In this document: piece after piece, positions 28,744 to 39,795 of the stretch
Position numbering within the stretch: position 1 is the stretch's first letter
Layout: each line of letters begins with the position of its first letter
DNA from: Hyphomicrobiales bacterium
GTDB lineage: Bacteria > Pseudomonadota > Alphaproteobacteria > Rhizobiales > JAJFHB01
Direction: 5' to 3'
Assembly (NCBI GenBank): GCA_021775755.1
Contig: JAJFHE010000024.1
Location: forward strand, 112,912 to 176,911
Length of the DNA: 64,000 bases
Notes under the pieces: model-generated
The model's input: only the letters and a program-made list of their open reading frames with translations
What the model was told of the DNA's origin: nothing
Databases searched by the model: none
Position numbers and translations under genes: made by a program

Positions 28744-29328
28744 CGGCGATACGTCGTCGGCAAGCGCCGCAAACAGGACGTGATCTTGCCAACGCCCGTT
28801 GATCTTGAGATAGCGCCGGGCGTAACCTTCTTCACTGAAACTGCACTTGTTCAAGAGGCCAATCGAAGCTTGGTTGGAGGGCAAGCACGCCGCCTCAAGA
28901 CGGTGTAACCCCAACTGGTCAAAAACGAAGGGCAATACGGTGGCAACCGCGTCGCTCATAAACCCGCGCCGCGCAAAGGGTTGTCCGATCCAGTATCCAA
29001 GCGAACAGGCCTGCGCGACGCCGCGGCGGATGTTGGAGAGCGTTAAGCCTCCGACAAGTGCATCGCTCTGCGCGTCGAAGACGAAGAAGGGGTATGCCCG
29101 GTCTTCGCGAATGTCCTGGTGGTAGCGCCGGATGCGCCGGCGGAATGCGCCTTTCGTCAAATCGTCGCGCGGCCAGGTCGGCTCCCACGGCACGAGAAAG
29201 TCGCGGCTCGCCTCGCGAAGCTCATACCAGCTGCGGAAGTCCGACTGCTGGGGTACGCGCAACATGACATCGGCGCCATAAAGCATGACCGCCGTGTCAG
29301 GCGTTGGTACGCTTCTTAAGAAAACCAT
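28741..29328 (-). CDS. GNAT N-acetyltransferase, RimJ/RimL type
   Basis: A 195-residue acetyltransferase of the RimJ group. It shows FLVPWEPTWPRDDLTKGAFRRR (partly quoted as PWEPTWPRDDL), GLTLSNIRRG, the acetyl-CoA pocket LGYWIGQPFARRGFMSDA and LEAACLPSNQASIGLLNKCSF. Homologues acetylate ribosomal protein N-termini or small molecules; the substrate here is not evident. It is 40 bp after the M16 peptidase gene and is the last gene of the long minus-strand run. Its stop codon TAG is the first triplet of an inverted repeat. Confidence 0.88.
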   Translation of the reverse strand: MVFLRSVPTPDTAVMLYGADVMLRVPQQSDFRSWYELREASRDFLVPWEPTWPRDDLTKGAFRRRIRRYHQDIREDRAYPFFVFDAQSDALVGGLTLSNIRRGVAQACSLGYWIGQPFARRGFMSDAVATVLPFVFDQLGLHRLEAACLPSNQASIGLLNKCSFSEEGYARRYLKINGRWQDHVLFAALADDVSP

Positions 29329-29368
29329 CCCCGTGGCCGTACGCGCGGGCGCTCCCTGTTACTCGAGG

Positions 29369-30628
29369 TCAGGTAAATCTTGCCGCGATCTTGTCATAAG
29401 ATGCAACCGTGTTGATGTCGCCAACGGCGGAATACACCGGATTGCTTCCGAGCAGAACGCGCTGCGCAAGCTCCGCAACCTCAACCCGATCGATGGCATC
29501 GACCTTCTGTATGATTTCTTCAATCGGCAAAATGCGGCCGAATGCCAGAAGCTGGCGTGCCATCTGGTCGGCACGCATTGCCGAACTCTCCAGGCTCATC
29601 ATTAACCCGGCTTTCAGCTGCGCCCTTGCGCGCGCCACTTCGTCGTCGCCGACATCGTCGCAGAAACGCATCATCTCATCGGTCAGTACCGTGGTGAGTT
29701 CCGGCGCCAGATCCGGGCTCGTCGCTGCGTAAACCCCGAACAACCCGGTGTCTACAAAGCTTGAGGAGAAACTGCCGACCGAGTAGCAAAGCCCCCTTTT
29801 TTCGCGCACTTCCTGAAACAGCCGGGACGACATACCGCCACCCATGGCATTGGCAAGCACCTGAAGAGCGTAGAACTCCTCATCGGCATAACCGGTTGTT
29901 TCAAAACCCAGTACAAGATGGGTCTGTTCGAGGGGCTTTTCGGCAAACTCGCTGCCGCCGCGATAAGAGCCCGGCTGCCATTGCGGCCCGCTGGACGAGA
30001 CAAGGGCGGAAAAGGCGTCGCGTGCAAGACCGACCAGTTCGTCATGCGAGAGGGCGCCGGCGGCGGAAAGCACCATCGCCGGACCACCGTAGTGGGTGTC
30101 CCTGTAATCGAACACCGATGCCGGGGTAAACCCGCATACCGATTCCGTCGTCCCGAGTATTGTCCGGCCCAGCGCCTGACCGGGAAACGCGCAGGCCTGC
30201 GACAACTCAAAGACGAGATCATCGGGTGCGTCGAGTGCCGCGCCGATTTCCTGCACGATAACGTGACGCTCGCGCTCCAGTTCGCCGGCATCGAAGACAG
30301 GCTCGAGCAGGATGTCGGCCAGCATATCGACCGCCAGGGCGAGATCATCCTTCAGCACGCGGGCGAAATAGGCCGTGTTCTCCATGCTGGTTGCGGCATT
30401 GATGTCACCGCCCGCGGCCTCGATTTCTTCGGCGATGGCCTGGGCACTGCGCCGCCGCGTGCCCTTGAATGCAAGATGTTCCAAAAGGTGCGAAATACCA
30501 TGCTGGTCCGGCGTCTCGCAGCGCGCTCCCGCATTGACCCACACACCGAGCGACACGGTGTGGAGGTGCGGCATCTCATGCGATACGACGCGCAGTCCGT
30601 TGTCGAGCTGTGTTTCCTGTACGCTCAT
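29369..30628 (-). CDS. M16 family zinc peptidase
   Basis: A 419-residue protease related to mitochondrial processing peptidase. The inverted zinc motif HxxEH is HLLEH (47-51), with the third ligand Glu in the following ERERHVIVQEIGAAL helix. The Gly-rich GGGMSSRLFQEVREKRGLCYS is the family's C-terminal signature. It starts 3 bp after the thrC stop, so the two are co-translated. The thrC-M16 pairing is common in alphaproteobacteria, with no known functional link. Confidence 0.94.
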   Translation of the reverse strand: MSVQETQLDNGLRVVSHEMPHLHTVSLGVWVNAGARCETPDQHGISHLLEHLAFKGTRRRSAQAIAEEIEAAGGDINAATSMENTAYFARVLKDDLALAVDMLADILLEPVFDAGELERERHVIVQEIGAALDAPDDLVFELSQACAFPGQALGRTILGTTESVCGFTPASVFDYRDTHYGGPAMVLSAAGALSHDELVGLARDAFSALVSSSGPQWQPGSYRGGSEFAEKPLEQTHLVLGFETTGYADEEFYALQVLANAMGGGMSSRLFQEVREKRGLCYSVGSFSSSFVDTGLFGVYAATSPDLAPELTTVLTDEMMRFCDDVGDDEVARARAQLKAGLMMSLESSAMRADQMARQLLAFGRILPIEEIIQKVDAIDRVEVAELAQRVLLGSNPVYSAVGDINTVASYDKIAARFT

Positions 30629-30631
30629 CGC

Positions 30632-32035
30632 CTAATCCTTCATGGGAGATGCAGCGGCGATGAAGTCCCTCACCGCATCGACCGATGCGGGCAGGACCTC
30701 ATAGCGCTCTTCGCGTTCGCCGATGTCGGCAAGCCGTGGCGGCAATTCGGGAATGCGGCCCGTCGCACGTTCAACCGCATCGGGGAACTTCGCCGGGTGC
30801 GCCGTCGAAAGCGTCACGATCGGAGAGCCGACGCGGCCTTTGTGCGAGCGTGCCACGGCGAGACCGACGGCGGTGTGGGGGTCGACGAGTTGTCCGGTTT
30901 CGCGGAGTGTCGTTGCAATTTCGCGCAAGGTCGCCTCTTCGTCTGTACGATCCGCGTCAAAATCGCCACGGACGTGCGAGAGGGCGGCATTCGACGCCGC
31001 CTCGAAACGGCCCGTCTCCGTGAGGTCCGCCATCAGAGCGTGTATTTTCGCGCCGTCGCGATCATGGGCGTCGAAAAGCACACGCTCGAAATTGCTCGAC
31101 ACCTGGATGTCCATGCTGGGGCTCATGGTCGCGACGACGTCGCCCATTTCATAGCGCCCGGTTTCGATAAACCGCGCCAGGATGTCGTTGACGTTTGTGG
31201 CCACGATGAGCCGATCGACCGGCAGGCCCATGCGCTTGGCACCGTAGCCTGCGAAAATATCGCCGAAATTTCCGGTCGGAACACAAAACGAAACCGGCCG
31301 CAGGGGCGCCCCCAGCGAAACCGCAGCGGAGAAGTAGTACACCATCTGGGCCATGACCCTTGCCCAGTTGATCGAGTTGACGCCGCTCATGCGAAAGCGC
31401 TGGCGGAATTCGCCATCGTTGAACAGTGCCTTTACGATGGACTGACAATCGTCAAAGGTGCCTTCAATGGCGATATTGTGCACATTGTCATCGAGCGCGG
31501 TTGTCATCTGACGGCGCTGCACATCGCTGACACGGCCCTTGGGGTGCAGAATAAAAAGGTCGCTCGCCGTCCTGCCGCGAAACGCTCCGACCGCTGCCGC
31601 GCCCGTATCTCCCGAAGTGGCACCAACGATGGTTGCGCGTTCTCCGCGCCGCGCAAGCTCATAGTCAATAAAGCGGGCGAGGAGCTGCATGGCGATGTCC
31701 TTGAACGCCAGCGTCGGCCCGTGAAACAGCTCCAGCAGCCAGTGGTCCGAACCAAGCTGCACCAGGGGCGCGACGGCGCGATGGCCGAACGTCGCGTAGG
31801 CTTGAGCGATCATGCTCTCTAGATCGGCATCGGGGATCTCGCCCCCGACAAACGGTCTGATTACCTCAAAGGCATGATCTTCGTAGGATTTGCCGGCAAG
31901 CAGCGCGATGTCGGCAGCGGCGAATTGTGGCCAGGTCTCAGGCACATAGAGCCCGCCGTCATTTGCCAGCCCGGCAAGCAACACATCGCAAAAGCCAAGC
32001 TCCGGGGCGCTCCCTCTGGTTGAGATGTAACGCAA
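30632..32035 (-). CDS. thrC: Threonine synthase
   Basis: Converts O-phosphohomoserine to threonine, using PLP. The 467-residue protein has the N-terminal MRYISTRG, the PLP-lysine Lys112 in HGPTLAFKDIAMQLL, GATSGDTGAAAVGAF and VPTGNFGDIFAGY. It lies 60 bp downstream of the SURF1 gene in the same direction and 3 bp upstream of the M16 gene. thrB is at 20583 on the other strand. Confidence 0.96.
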   Translation of the reverse strand: MRYISTRGSAPELGFCDVLLAGLANDGGLYVPETWPQFAAADIALLAGKSYEDHAFEVIRPFVGGEIPDADLESMIAQAYATFGHRAVAPLVQLGSDHWLLELFHGPTLAFKDIAMQLLARFIDYELARRGERATIVGATSGDTGAAAVGAFRGRTASDLFILHPKGRVSDVQRRQMTTALDDNVHNIAIEGTFDDCQSIVKALFNDGEFRQRFRMSGVNSINWARVMAQMVYYFSAAVSLGAPLRPVSFCVPTGNFGDIFAGYGAKRMGLPVDRLIVATNVNDILARFIETGRYEMGDVVATMSPSMDIQVSSNFERVLFDAHDRDGAKIHALMADLTETGRFEAASNAALSHVRGDFDADRTDEEATLREIATTLRETGQLVDPHTAVGLAVARSHKGRVGSPIVTLSTAHPAKFPDAVERATGRIPELPPRLADIGEREERYEVLPASVDAVRDFIAAASPMKD

Positions 32036-32095
32036 TCAATTGTTCCTTCCACCTTGCGCAAAGCGCGCGCAACCTAAACATATCACTGCCCGGCA

Positions 32096-32848
32096 TCAAG
32101 GCCTGGAGCGCGTACGCACGAAGGCGGCGTAAACGCCGAGCAGGGCCGCCGCCAGTCCGAACCACGTCAATGCATACTCAAAATGGCGATTGGAGACCGC
32201 GCTCAGATCAGCCGGCGCCGGCTGCGGCGAGAGCGGCGTTGCGGCGGGCGGCTCGTGCTCGATGAGAAACGTGGAGATGACCGGCGCATCGTAGCTGGTC
32301 GCGTCCGCCAGCATCGCGTCGATTTCGCGCCAGTACCATTCGTTGGCGCTGGGATTGTTGTCGGGCGTGAACAGGCCGGGCGTATCGCCTTGCCGCAAGC
32401 GGCCGGTCAATGAAATGTCGCCGCCGTCCGGCGGTGCGTGATCGCCATCGTCGTAGCGCGCCTCGAAGGCGACGACGCCCCGGTCGACAAGCACGATCCG
32501 GCCGCCGCTCTCGGCAAAAGGCACCATGATGCGCCACACCGGTTTGGCGTCGTGCAGGTCATAGAGGCGGCGCGCCGGAACGCTGAGATAGTGCCCGGTC
32601 AATTCAACACGAGCGTAGCGAATGTCTTCGCCCCCGGCCTGCCTCGCCAGAAGCACCTCAAGAGCCACAGGCGCCTCATCGACGCGTTCTTCGAAACGCG
32701 CCAGAAGATCGTCCTTCCAGTCCTTACGCTGCAGCTGCCAGCCGCCAAGCCCCACAAGCACGCACAATGCGGCCACGGTGGCGACGGTTAGCCAGATTAA
32801 TTTCTGCGGACGAGGCCGGGCGGGTGCGGGCGGGTGCGAGGGTGTCAT
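32096..32848 (-). CDS. SURF1 family cytochrome oxidase assembly protein
   Basis: A 250-residue protein with a Pro/Arg-rich N-terminus, a first membrane helix (LIWLTVATVAALCVLVGLGG), the conserved GGWQLQRKDWK, a periplasmic domain with FTPDNNPSANEWYW, and a C-terminal helix after NRHFEYALTWFGLA. SURF1 (Shy1/CtaK) helps put heme a into oxidase subunit I. ATG 32848 overlaps the DUF983 stop by 4 bp (ATGA). Confidence 0.94.
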   Translation of the reverse strand: MTPSHPPAPARPRPQKLIWLTVATVAALCVLVGLGGWQLQRKDWKDDLLARFEERVDEAPVALEVLLARQAGGEDIRYARVELTGHYLSVPARRLYDLHDAKPVWRIMVPFAESGGRIVLVDRGVVAFEARYDDGDHAPPDGGDISLTGRLRQGDTPGLFTPDNNPSANEWYWREIDAMLADATSYDAPVISTFLIEHEPPAATPLSPQPAPADLSAVSNRHFEYALTWFGLAAALLGVYAAFVRTRSRP

Positions 32849-33231
32849 GAGCGGTCGATGAAGCCCTGGTGGGCATCGTGGGCGTACTGCTGGCACATGA
32901 GGATGCCCTTGGCGGGACGCAACAGCAGCAGTGGCAGGGCAATTCCCAGCGGCAGCCACAAGGCGGCATGCACCCAGTAAGAGGGCCGATAGGTGACTTC
33001 AACGGCGAGTGCGAGGCCAACGACAATGAAACCGACGATGAGAATGATGAAGATCGCCGGCCCGTCGCCCGCATCGGCAAACGAGTAGTCGAGACCGCAG
33101 CTGTCGCAAGCCTGCCTCGGCAACAAATAACCCTTGAATAACTTGCCAAGGCCGCAGCGGGGACAACGTCCCCTCAGTCCCGCCGACATCGGCGAAATGC
33201 GTGGATGGTAAGGCTCGCGGTCCAACCGCAC
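32845..33231 (-). CDS. DUF983 family membrane protein
   Basis: A 128-residue protein with two CxxC pairs (CPRCGLGKLF and CDSCGLDYSF) and two transmembrane helices (IFIILIVGFIVVGLALAVEV and AALWLPLGIALPLLLL). DUF983 genes regularly sit among oxidase assembly genes in alphaproteobacteria. The paired cysteines could bind zinc or another metal. The start is taken as GTG 33231, with GAGGGGAG directly before it; ATG 33189 is an alternative. The stop overlaps the SURF1 start. Confidence 0.86.
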   Translation of the reverse strand: MRLDREPYHPRISPMSAGLRGRCPRCGLGKLFKGYLLPRQACDSCGLDYSFADAGDGPAIFIILIVGFIVVGLALAVEVTYRPSYWVHAALWLPLGIALPLLLLRPAKGILMCQQYAHDAHQGFIDRS

Positions 33232-33264
33232 CTCCCCTCAACTCATAAAGGATCAGCCGACATG

Positions 33265-33290
33265 CAACGGCCGCCTGACGGCGGCCGTTG
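33265..33290 (-). terminator. Perfect hairpin between ctaE and the DUF983 gene
   Basis: CAACGGCCGCC and GGCGGCCGTTG form an 11-bp stem with a 4-base loop. No T-run follows on either strand, so it is more likely an RNA-stabilising or attenuating hairpin than a full terminator. Confidence 0.4.
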
Positions 33291-33301
33291 GCGTGTTCGG
33301 G

Positions 33302-34138
33302 TCAGTGGGCTGCCGGTGTGCCCGCGCCCCAGACATATATGCAGGCGAACAGGAACAGCCACACCACGTCGACGAAGTGCCAGTACCATGCTGCTGCCTC
33401 AAAGCCGAAGTGCTGCTCCGGTTTGAAGTGTCCCGCAAGCGCGCGGAACAGGCATACGGTCAGGAAGATCGTTCCGATCAGCACATGGAAGCCGTGGAAG
33501 CCGGTGGCCATGAAGAAGGTCGAGCCGTAAATGCTGCCGGAAAAACTGAACGCGGCATGGGCATATTCATAGGCCTGCACGCACGTGAACAGAGCTCCCA
33601 AAATCACCGTGCAGATGAGGCCCCATTTCAACCCTTCGCGGTCATTGTGCACAAGCGCATGGTGCGCCCATGTAACCGTTGTGCCCGACGTCAGGAGGAT
33701 CAGCGTGTTGACCAGCGGCAGATGCCAGGGGTCAAACGTTGCGATGCCTTGCGGCGGCCAGTGACCGCCGGTGTGCTCGACCCGCGCGGCCTGAATGACT
33801 TCGTCCGAGAACAGGCTCGCATCGAAAAAAGCCCAGAACCAGGCGACGAAAAACATCACCTCAGAAGCAATGAACAGGATCATCCCGTAGCGCAGGTGCA
33901 ACTGCACCACCGGCGTGTGATGTCCGCCGTGCTGGGCTTCGTTTACGACATCGCGCCACCACATGATCATGGTGTAAACCACCGCGAGCAGACCGATGGC
34001 GAGGATCCACGGATTGCCCGAATGGAAATATATGATCGCGCCGACAGCCGTCACAAAGCCGGAAGCACCGCCGATCGCCGGCCACGGGCTCGGATCTACG
34101 AGGTGATAGTCGTGATGTTTTGCATGGGCGTCTGCCAT
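33302..34138 (-). CDS. ctaE: Cytochrome c oxidase subunit III
   Basis: A 278-residue, seven-helix subunit of the aa3-type oxidase. It has [49 protein letters not shown] and the C-terminal [22 protein letters not shown]. It stabilises subunit I and proton uptake. ATG 34138 is followed by the conserved N-terminus. It is 52 bp downstream of ctaG. Confidence 0.97.
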   Translation of the reverse strand: MADAHAKHHDYHLVDPSPWPAIGGASGFVTAVGAIIYFHSGNPWILAIGLLAVVYTMIMWWRDVVNEAQHGGHHTPVVQLHLRYGMILFIASEVMFFVAWFWAFFDASLFSDEVIQAARVEHTGGHWPPQGIATFDPWHLPLVNTLILLTSGTTVTWAHHALVHNDREGLKWGLICTVILGALFTCVQAYEYAHAAFSFSGSIYGSTFFMATGFHGFHVLIGTIFLTVCLFRALAGHFKPEQHFGFEAAAWYWHFVDVVWLFLFACIYVWGAGTPAAH

Positions 34139-34190
34139 TTCCCCACTCCAGTCTGATGACGCGCCGGCATTTGCCGACTGCGTCCCTAGC

Positions 34191-34802
34191 CTAATTTAAA
34201 TTCGCATCGCCCGTTTGCTCAACGGACGCCGTTTCCTCAGTCTCTCCATCGCCGTCTTCCAGTGGGAAGAAGGTGTAGGACAGGGTAATCGTGTCAACAT
34301 GCTCCAGATCCGGATCGTCGTTGATCGCCGGATCGACGAAAAAACTGACCGGCATATCGGCACCGGCACCCGGCGCCAGTGTCTGTTCGGTGAAACAGAA
34401 ACAGTCGATCTTGTTGAAATAAGCGCCTGCCGCGAGCGGCGTCACATTGAAGCTCGCGGTGCCCGTGGCCGGCTGCGACGATGTATTCTCCGCACGGTAG
34501 AAGGCCAGCGACGTTTCTCCAACGCGCACGACAATCGAGCGTTCAACCGGTGCGAACGACCAGGCGAGATCGCGCGCCGTGTTGGCATCGAACCGAATGG
34601 TCATCTGCCGGTCGAGCACGCGGCCGTCATTGACCTCTGCGACCTGCGTCGTGCCGCCGAACCCGGTGACCTGGCAAAACAGCGTGTAGAGCGGCACCGC
34701 CGCATAAGCCATGCCGACCATTCCCGCGACAAACACAGCGCACACCGCCGCAACCATACGGTTGCGCCTGTTACTGTCTTGCCTGCCTGCCGGCGTTGTC
34801 AT
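34191..34802 (-). CDS. ctaG: Cytochrome c oxidase assembly protein CtaG (Cox11)
   Basis: A 203-residue copper chaperone that delivers copper to CuB of subunit I. It has one N-terminal membrane helix ([24 protein letters not shown] in part), the conserved [13 protein letters not shown] and the copper-binding CFCF in [14 protein letters not shown]. The acidic C-terminal tail is longer than usual. ATG 34802 is chosen over TTG 34811. It is 12 bp downstream of the small membrane gene. Confidence 0.96.
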   Translation of the reverse strand: MTTPAGRQDSNRRNRMVAAVCAVFVAGMVGMAYAAVPLYTLFCQVTGFGGTTQVAEVNDGRVLDRQMTIRFDANTARDLAWSFAPVERSIVVRVGETSLAFYRAENTSSQPATGTASFNVTPLAAGAYFNKIDCFCFTEQTLAPGAGADMPVSFFVDPAINDDPDLEHVDTITLSYTFFPLEDGDGETEETASVEQTGDANLN

Positions 34803-34814
34803 CGTTCCCAACCT

Positions 34815-34958
34815 CTATAAAGCACGGTCTGCGACATTGCCGCCAAGCCGTACAATGGTGGTGACATAAAACAGGACCACCAGGCCTGCGAGGATCAGCG
34901 CAATCGCAATCGATCGTGTGCGGCGGCGGCGCAGTTCATCCTCGTTCAACTCGTTCAC
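34815..34958 (-). CDS. Small single-helix membrane protein of the oxidase operon (CoxF-like)
   Basis: A 47-residue protein too short for most ORF finders. It starts with GTG 34958, which overlaps the ctaB stop as GTGA, and reads [17 protein letters not shown], then one hydrophobic helix ([17 protein letters not shown]) and a short tail. Small proteins of this type (CoxF) sit at this place in other alphaproteobacterial oxidase operons. The charge pattern suggests an N-in orientation. Its role in assembly is not established. Confidence 0.75.
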   Translation of the reverse strand: MNELNEDELRRRRTRSIAIALILAGLVVLFYVTTIVRLGGNVADRAL

Positions 34959-35929
34959 AGTGCAGCCGCTCCGTTCCACGGCAATGCCACAAACAGTCCC
35001 GCTCCCTGCTCCATGAGAAGAACCGCGAACAGGGAAAACAGGTAAAATATCGAAAACCCGAACAGCTGGCGTGCTACACGGTCGGCCTCGCCGCCGGTGC
35101 GCACGCGGAACACGCGCCACGCCAGCACGATAAACGCCAGCCCGAGAAGTACCGCCACACCGCCATAAACCTCTCCAGCGGTTCCAAGCATTGCCGGCAA
35201 AAGCGTGACGGGGAACAGCGCCAGCGAATAAATCAGGATCTGACGGCGTGTTTCATCGGCACCGGCAACCACCGGCAGCATCGGCACGCCAACGCGCTCA
35301 TAGTCACGGCTGCGATAGAGCGCGAGCGCCCAGAAATGCGGTGGCGTCCACATGAAAATGATCAAAAACAAGACGATGCTTTCAAGCGATACCGTTCCGG
35401 TCACCGCAGCCCAGCCGATCATTGGCGGAAACGCACCGGCCGCGCCGCCGATGACAATATTCTGCGGCGTGCGGCGCTTGAGCCACATGGTGTAAACGAA
35501 CAGATAAAATCCGATTGTGATTGCGAGCAACAGCGCCGCCGTCCAGTTGGCGGCCAGTCCAAGCGTCGCGATGGATCCGAGCGCAAGTGTCGCGCCAAAG
35601 CCCAGCGCTTCGCCCGGCGTGATGCGTCCTGTCGGAATTGGCCGTTTCGCGGTGCGCTGCATTTCGCTGTCGATATCCGCGTCGTACCACATGTTCAGGG
35701 CGCCCGCGGAACCCGCGCCGACCGCGATGCACAGCAGCGCGGCAAACGCCAGGAACGGATGCAATGAGCCCGGCGCGGCAACAAGCCCGACAAGTGCGGT
35801 GAAAATCACCAGCGACATAACGCGGGGCTTCAGCAGTTCGAAATAGTCGGACACAGATCCGGTATGCCCCAGCGCACCAGTGGCGGCGGCATCTCCCGGT
35901 TTTCCGTATTCCAAACTTGTATCCGACAT
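34955..35929 (-). CDS. ctaB: Protoheme IX farnesyltransferase (heme O synthase)
   Basis: A 324-residue polytopic UbiA-superfamily prenyltransferase that adds farnesyl to heme b. It has the Asp-rich motif [22 protein letters not shown] and the second motif [18 protein letters not shown] [13 protein letters not shown], and [13 protein letters not shown]. The product, heme O, feeds heme A synthesis for the oxidase. A 70-bp gap after ctaD contains an imperfect-free hairpin (35968-35993). Confidence 0.96.
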   Translation of the reverse strand: MSDTSLEYGKPGDAAATGALGHTGSVSDYFELLKPRVMSLVIFTALVGLVAAPGSLHPFLAFAALLCIAVGAGSAGALNMWYDADIDSEMQRTAKRPIPTGRITPGEALGFGATLALGSIATLGLAANWTAALLLAITIGFYLFVYTMWLKRRTPQNIVIGGAAGAFPPMIGWAAVTGTVSLESIVLFLIIFMWTPPHFWALALYRSRDYERVGVPMLPVVAGADETRRQILIYSLALFPVTLLPAMLGTAGEVYGGVAVLLGLAFIVLAWRVFRVRTGGEADRVARQLFGFSIFYLFSLFAVLLMEQGAGLFVALPWNGAAAL

Positions 35930-35967
35930 GTCTCGGCGTTGCCCGTTTCAATCGTTTTTCAGTGCGC

Positions 35968-35993
35968 CGGCGCCGGACATACATCCGGCGCCG
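35968..35993 (-). other. Hairpin between ctaD and ctaB
   Basis: CGGCGCCGGA and TCCGGCGCCG form a perfect 10-bp stem with a 6-base loop. No T-run follows on the minus strand. It may protect the ctaD message or reduce read-through into ctaB. Confidence 0.4.
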
Positions 35994-35999
35994 ATGCGA

Positions 36000-37631
<1,632 letters not shown>

Positions 37632-37680
37632 TTATGCATGTTTGTTTTGTGCGGCATTGGTGCCGCTTATGTTGTTACGG

Positions 37681-38532
37681 TCACTCGTTGGCGGCCGTTG
37701 TAATTTGCTCGTCGGAGGGAACGGAGGCGAACTCCTCCTTCGCTGTCTCCAGCCAGCTGGCGAACTCGCTCTCCGAGACCACACGGACGGTAATCGGCAT
37801 GAACGCATGGCGGATGCCGCAGAGTTCGGAGCACTGGCCGTAGAAAATGCCGGTCTGCTCGGCACGGAACCAGGTTTCGTTCAAACGCCCCGGCACCGCA
37901 TCCATCTTGAGACCGAACGAGGGCATCGCCCAGTTATGGATCACATCGGTCGCCGTTACGATGACCCGAACCGTCGCGTTCACCGGCACGACAACCGCAT
38001 TATCTGTCGCCAGGAGGCGCGGCTGCCCGGGTTCAAGTTCATCGTCTTCCAGCATCACGGCATCGAACGTCAGATCATCGTGATCGGGGTATTCGTACGA
38101 CCAGTACCACTGGTTGCCGATCGCCTTGATCGTCAGATCGGCCGGCGGGATCTCGCGCTGGAGGTAAAGCAGGCGGAACGACGGGATCGCGATAACCAGC
38201 AGAATAAGGATCGGGATCACGGTCCAGGCAACCTCGATCATCGTGTTGTGCGTTGTGCGCGAAGGCGTCGGATTGGCCTTCTCGTTGAAGCGGAACATGA
38301 CGATCAGCAGCAATACGAGCACAAACACCGCAATCACGGTGATGAGGATCAGGAGGAAATTGTGGAAGTCAGTGATTTCGCGCATCACCGGCGTGACGGC
38401 ATCCTGAAATCCGAGTTGATAATTTTCCGAAATACCGGCGGCCGCCATTGCAGCGTTGCCACCCAGCACAAACATATCGATGGCGCCCAAAACTACGCCC
38501 ATAAAGACCAAAAGGCCCGTCGCGATTCGCAT
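37681..38532 (-). CDS. ctaC: Cytochrome c oxidase subunit II
   Basis: A 283-residue subunit that takes electrons from cytochrome c. It has a signal-like N-terminus, two membrane helices and a periplasmic cupredoxin domain. The CuA site is GQCSELCGIRHAFM, and the electron-entry patch is GNQWYWSYEYPDHD. It is the first gene of the operon; a 550-bp upstream gap holds the likely promoter. Confidence 0.98.
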   Translation of the reverse strand: MRIATGLLVFMGVVLGAIDMFVLGGNAAMAAAGISENYQLGFQDAVTPVMREITDFHNFLLILITVIAVFVLVLLLIVMFRFNEKANPTPSRTTHNTMIEVAWTVIPILILLVIAIPSFRLLYLQREIPPADLTIKAIGNQWYWSYEYPDHDDLTFDAVMLEDDELEPGQPRLLATDNAVVVPVNATVRVIVTATDVIHNWAMPSFGLKMDAVPGRLNETWFRAEQTGIFYGQCSELCGIRHAFMPITVRVVSESEFASWLETAKEEFASVPSDEQITTAANE

Positions 38533-39084
38533 CTTCGGCCAGCTCCCTTAAACCGAACAGTTTGCCGCACACTGCTCTGAGCTCCCCGCCCGAAGTGCAC
38601 GCGACAACCGCCGACGGATTCCCGTCAGCCTCTTGAGATAACGAGAAGAACCACAAACAACCCGCACCCGCAATCATCGTTCAGCGCGGCATTTTTTCGC
38701 GGCGCCGTCCGGCAAGCGATGAATCCGTTCCCGCCGGTGCGGTCAATTCTCCGTCAATTCCCATTTTCGCCTTATTTCTTTAGCCTTTATCGCCTTTCGA
38801 AGCACCCGAAGGTTTAGGGTTTCCACACCCCCCGGCAGGGTGAGGCTAAAAACCCGCGAATTCTTGCGACAGATTGACACAATGGCACCACAGCACTTCG
38901 AATTCGCACCGAATCGGATCGGCCCGTGACGCAATTTTGTAACCGGGTGTTGACCCTGACGCCGTTTTCGCGCGTTAACAGTGACGAGAATCCGACAGAA
39001 CACCTTGCGCCGTGCTTGTGCTACAGCATGGCGGAGGCCAAATGAGAACAACACCGCAGACATAACGAGGCTCTAGTCGAGACA
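38533..39084. other. 552-bp intergenic region between ctaC and the ialB-like gene
   Basis: This divergent gap holds the direct repeat at 38742-38760 and, near 38951, a plus-strand TTGACC that could serve the downstream gene. A 106-codon minus-strand frame (38743-39063) has no recognisable motif. I see no RNA gene. Confidence 0.5.
38718..38760 (-). promoter_or_regulatory. Candidate ctaC promoter region with direct repeat
   Basis: On the minus strand GAATTGAC occurs twice (38760-38753 and 38749-38742), spaced one helical turn (11 bp) apart. The second copy includes TTGACC, a possible -35, with a weak -10 TTCATC (38723-38718) 17 bp on. This is about 200 bp before the ctaC start. Confidence 0.3.
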
Positions 39085-39747
39085 ATGCCGAAAATGACAA
39101 TCGAGAAAACCCAGATCCATCGCGGTCTTTGGCGCTTTGCGCTGATCGCGCTTTCCCTCATGGTAAGCGCACCGGCCTTTGCGCAACAGCAGCCCCAGGC
39201 GCCGACCGATCAGTCCCACGTACGGGGAACGCACGGCGACTGGACCATCCGGTGCACCGGCCCGGAACCTGGCGCGGGCGCGACGACAGGCCAGTCGAGC
39301 GAAAGCGACGACGGGCGTGGAAACCTCGAGTCGGCGGACTCTTCCGGCCAGCAGCCGGCCGCCAACGCCCAGCCGCCGCAATGTGTCATGGTTCAGATTG
39401 CACGCCACAGCGAACAGGAAAATATCGGTCTCAGCATTATTGTCGTGCGCCAGGCTGTGGAAGGCCGGGTGGTCAGCCAAATGCGCATTACCACACCGAT
39501 CACCGTGTTCCTCCCCGCAGGCGTCGGGTTCGAAGTGGACGGTGTTGCAGTGGCGCGGCTGCCTTATGAAGTGTGCTCGCCCCAGGGCGTCTGCGTCGCC
39601 ACGGTGTTTGTGGACGAGGAACTTGAGGCCAAACTGAAGCGCGGTGCCACGGTCAACCTCTACCTGAAGGACGTGCGCGGCCAGGATGGCGTGTTCGGAC
39701 TTTCGCTGTCAGGGTTCACCGCAGCATTTGAGAGCCTTGTCAACTGA
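39085..39747 (+). CDS. Invasion-associated locus B (IalB) family protein
   Basis: A 220-residue secreted protein. The signal peptide is FALIALSLMVSAPAFAQ, cut near residue 33. The mature part has the IalB pattern: HGDWTIRC early, then CVMVQIARHSEQENIG, TPITVFLPAGVGFEVDG, and two further cysteines in EVCSPQGVCVA. A Ser/Gln/Asp-rich insert follows the first motif. IalB aids erythrocyte invasion in Bartonella, but the family is widespread in free-living alphaproteobacteria, where its role is unclear. Confidence 0.9.
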   Translation: MPKMTIEKTQIHRGLWRFALIALSLMVSAPAFAQQQPQAPTDQSHVRGTHGDWTIRCTGPEPGAGATTGQSSESDDGRGNLESADSSGQQPAANAQPPQCVMVQIARHSEQENIGLSIIVVRQAVEGRVVSQMRITTPITVFLPAGVGFEVDGVAVARLPYEVCSPQGVCVATVFVDEELEAKLKRGATVNLYLKDVRGQDGVFGLSLSGFTAAFESLVN

Positions 39748-39795
39748 AACACCTGAAGCGCACCGCGGCTGCGGTGCACCATTTGAGGGACGCCC

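Noticed and set aside
29918..31822. A 634-codon plus-strand open frame opposite the M16 and thrC genes
   Set aside because: It is the antisense of two well-supported genes and has no family motif. High GC makes long antisense frames common here.
33239..33250. Possible further copy of the CTCATAAA motif before the DUF983 gene
   Set aside because: Only about 9 bases match (CAACTCATAAAG) and the outer TCATG is absent, so chance is likely.
38743..39063. A 106-codon minus-strand frame in the ctaC-ialB gap
   Set aside because: It has no recognisable motif and covers the likely promoter region; no evidence that it is expressed.
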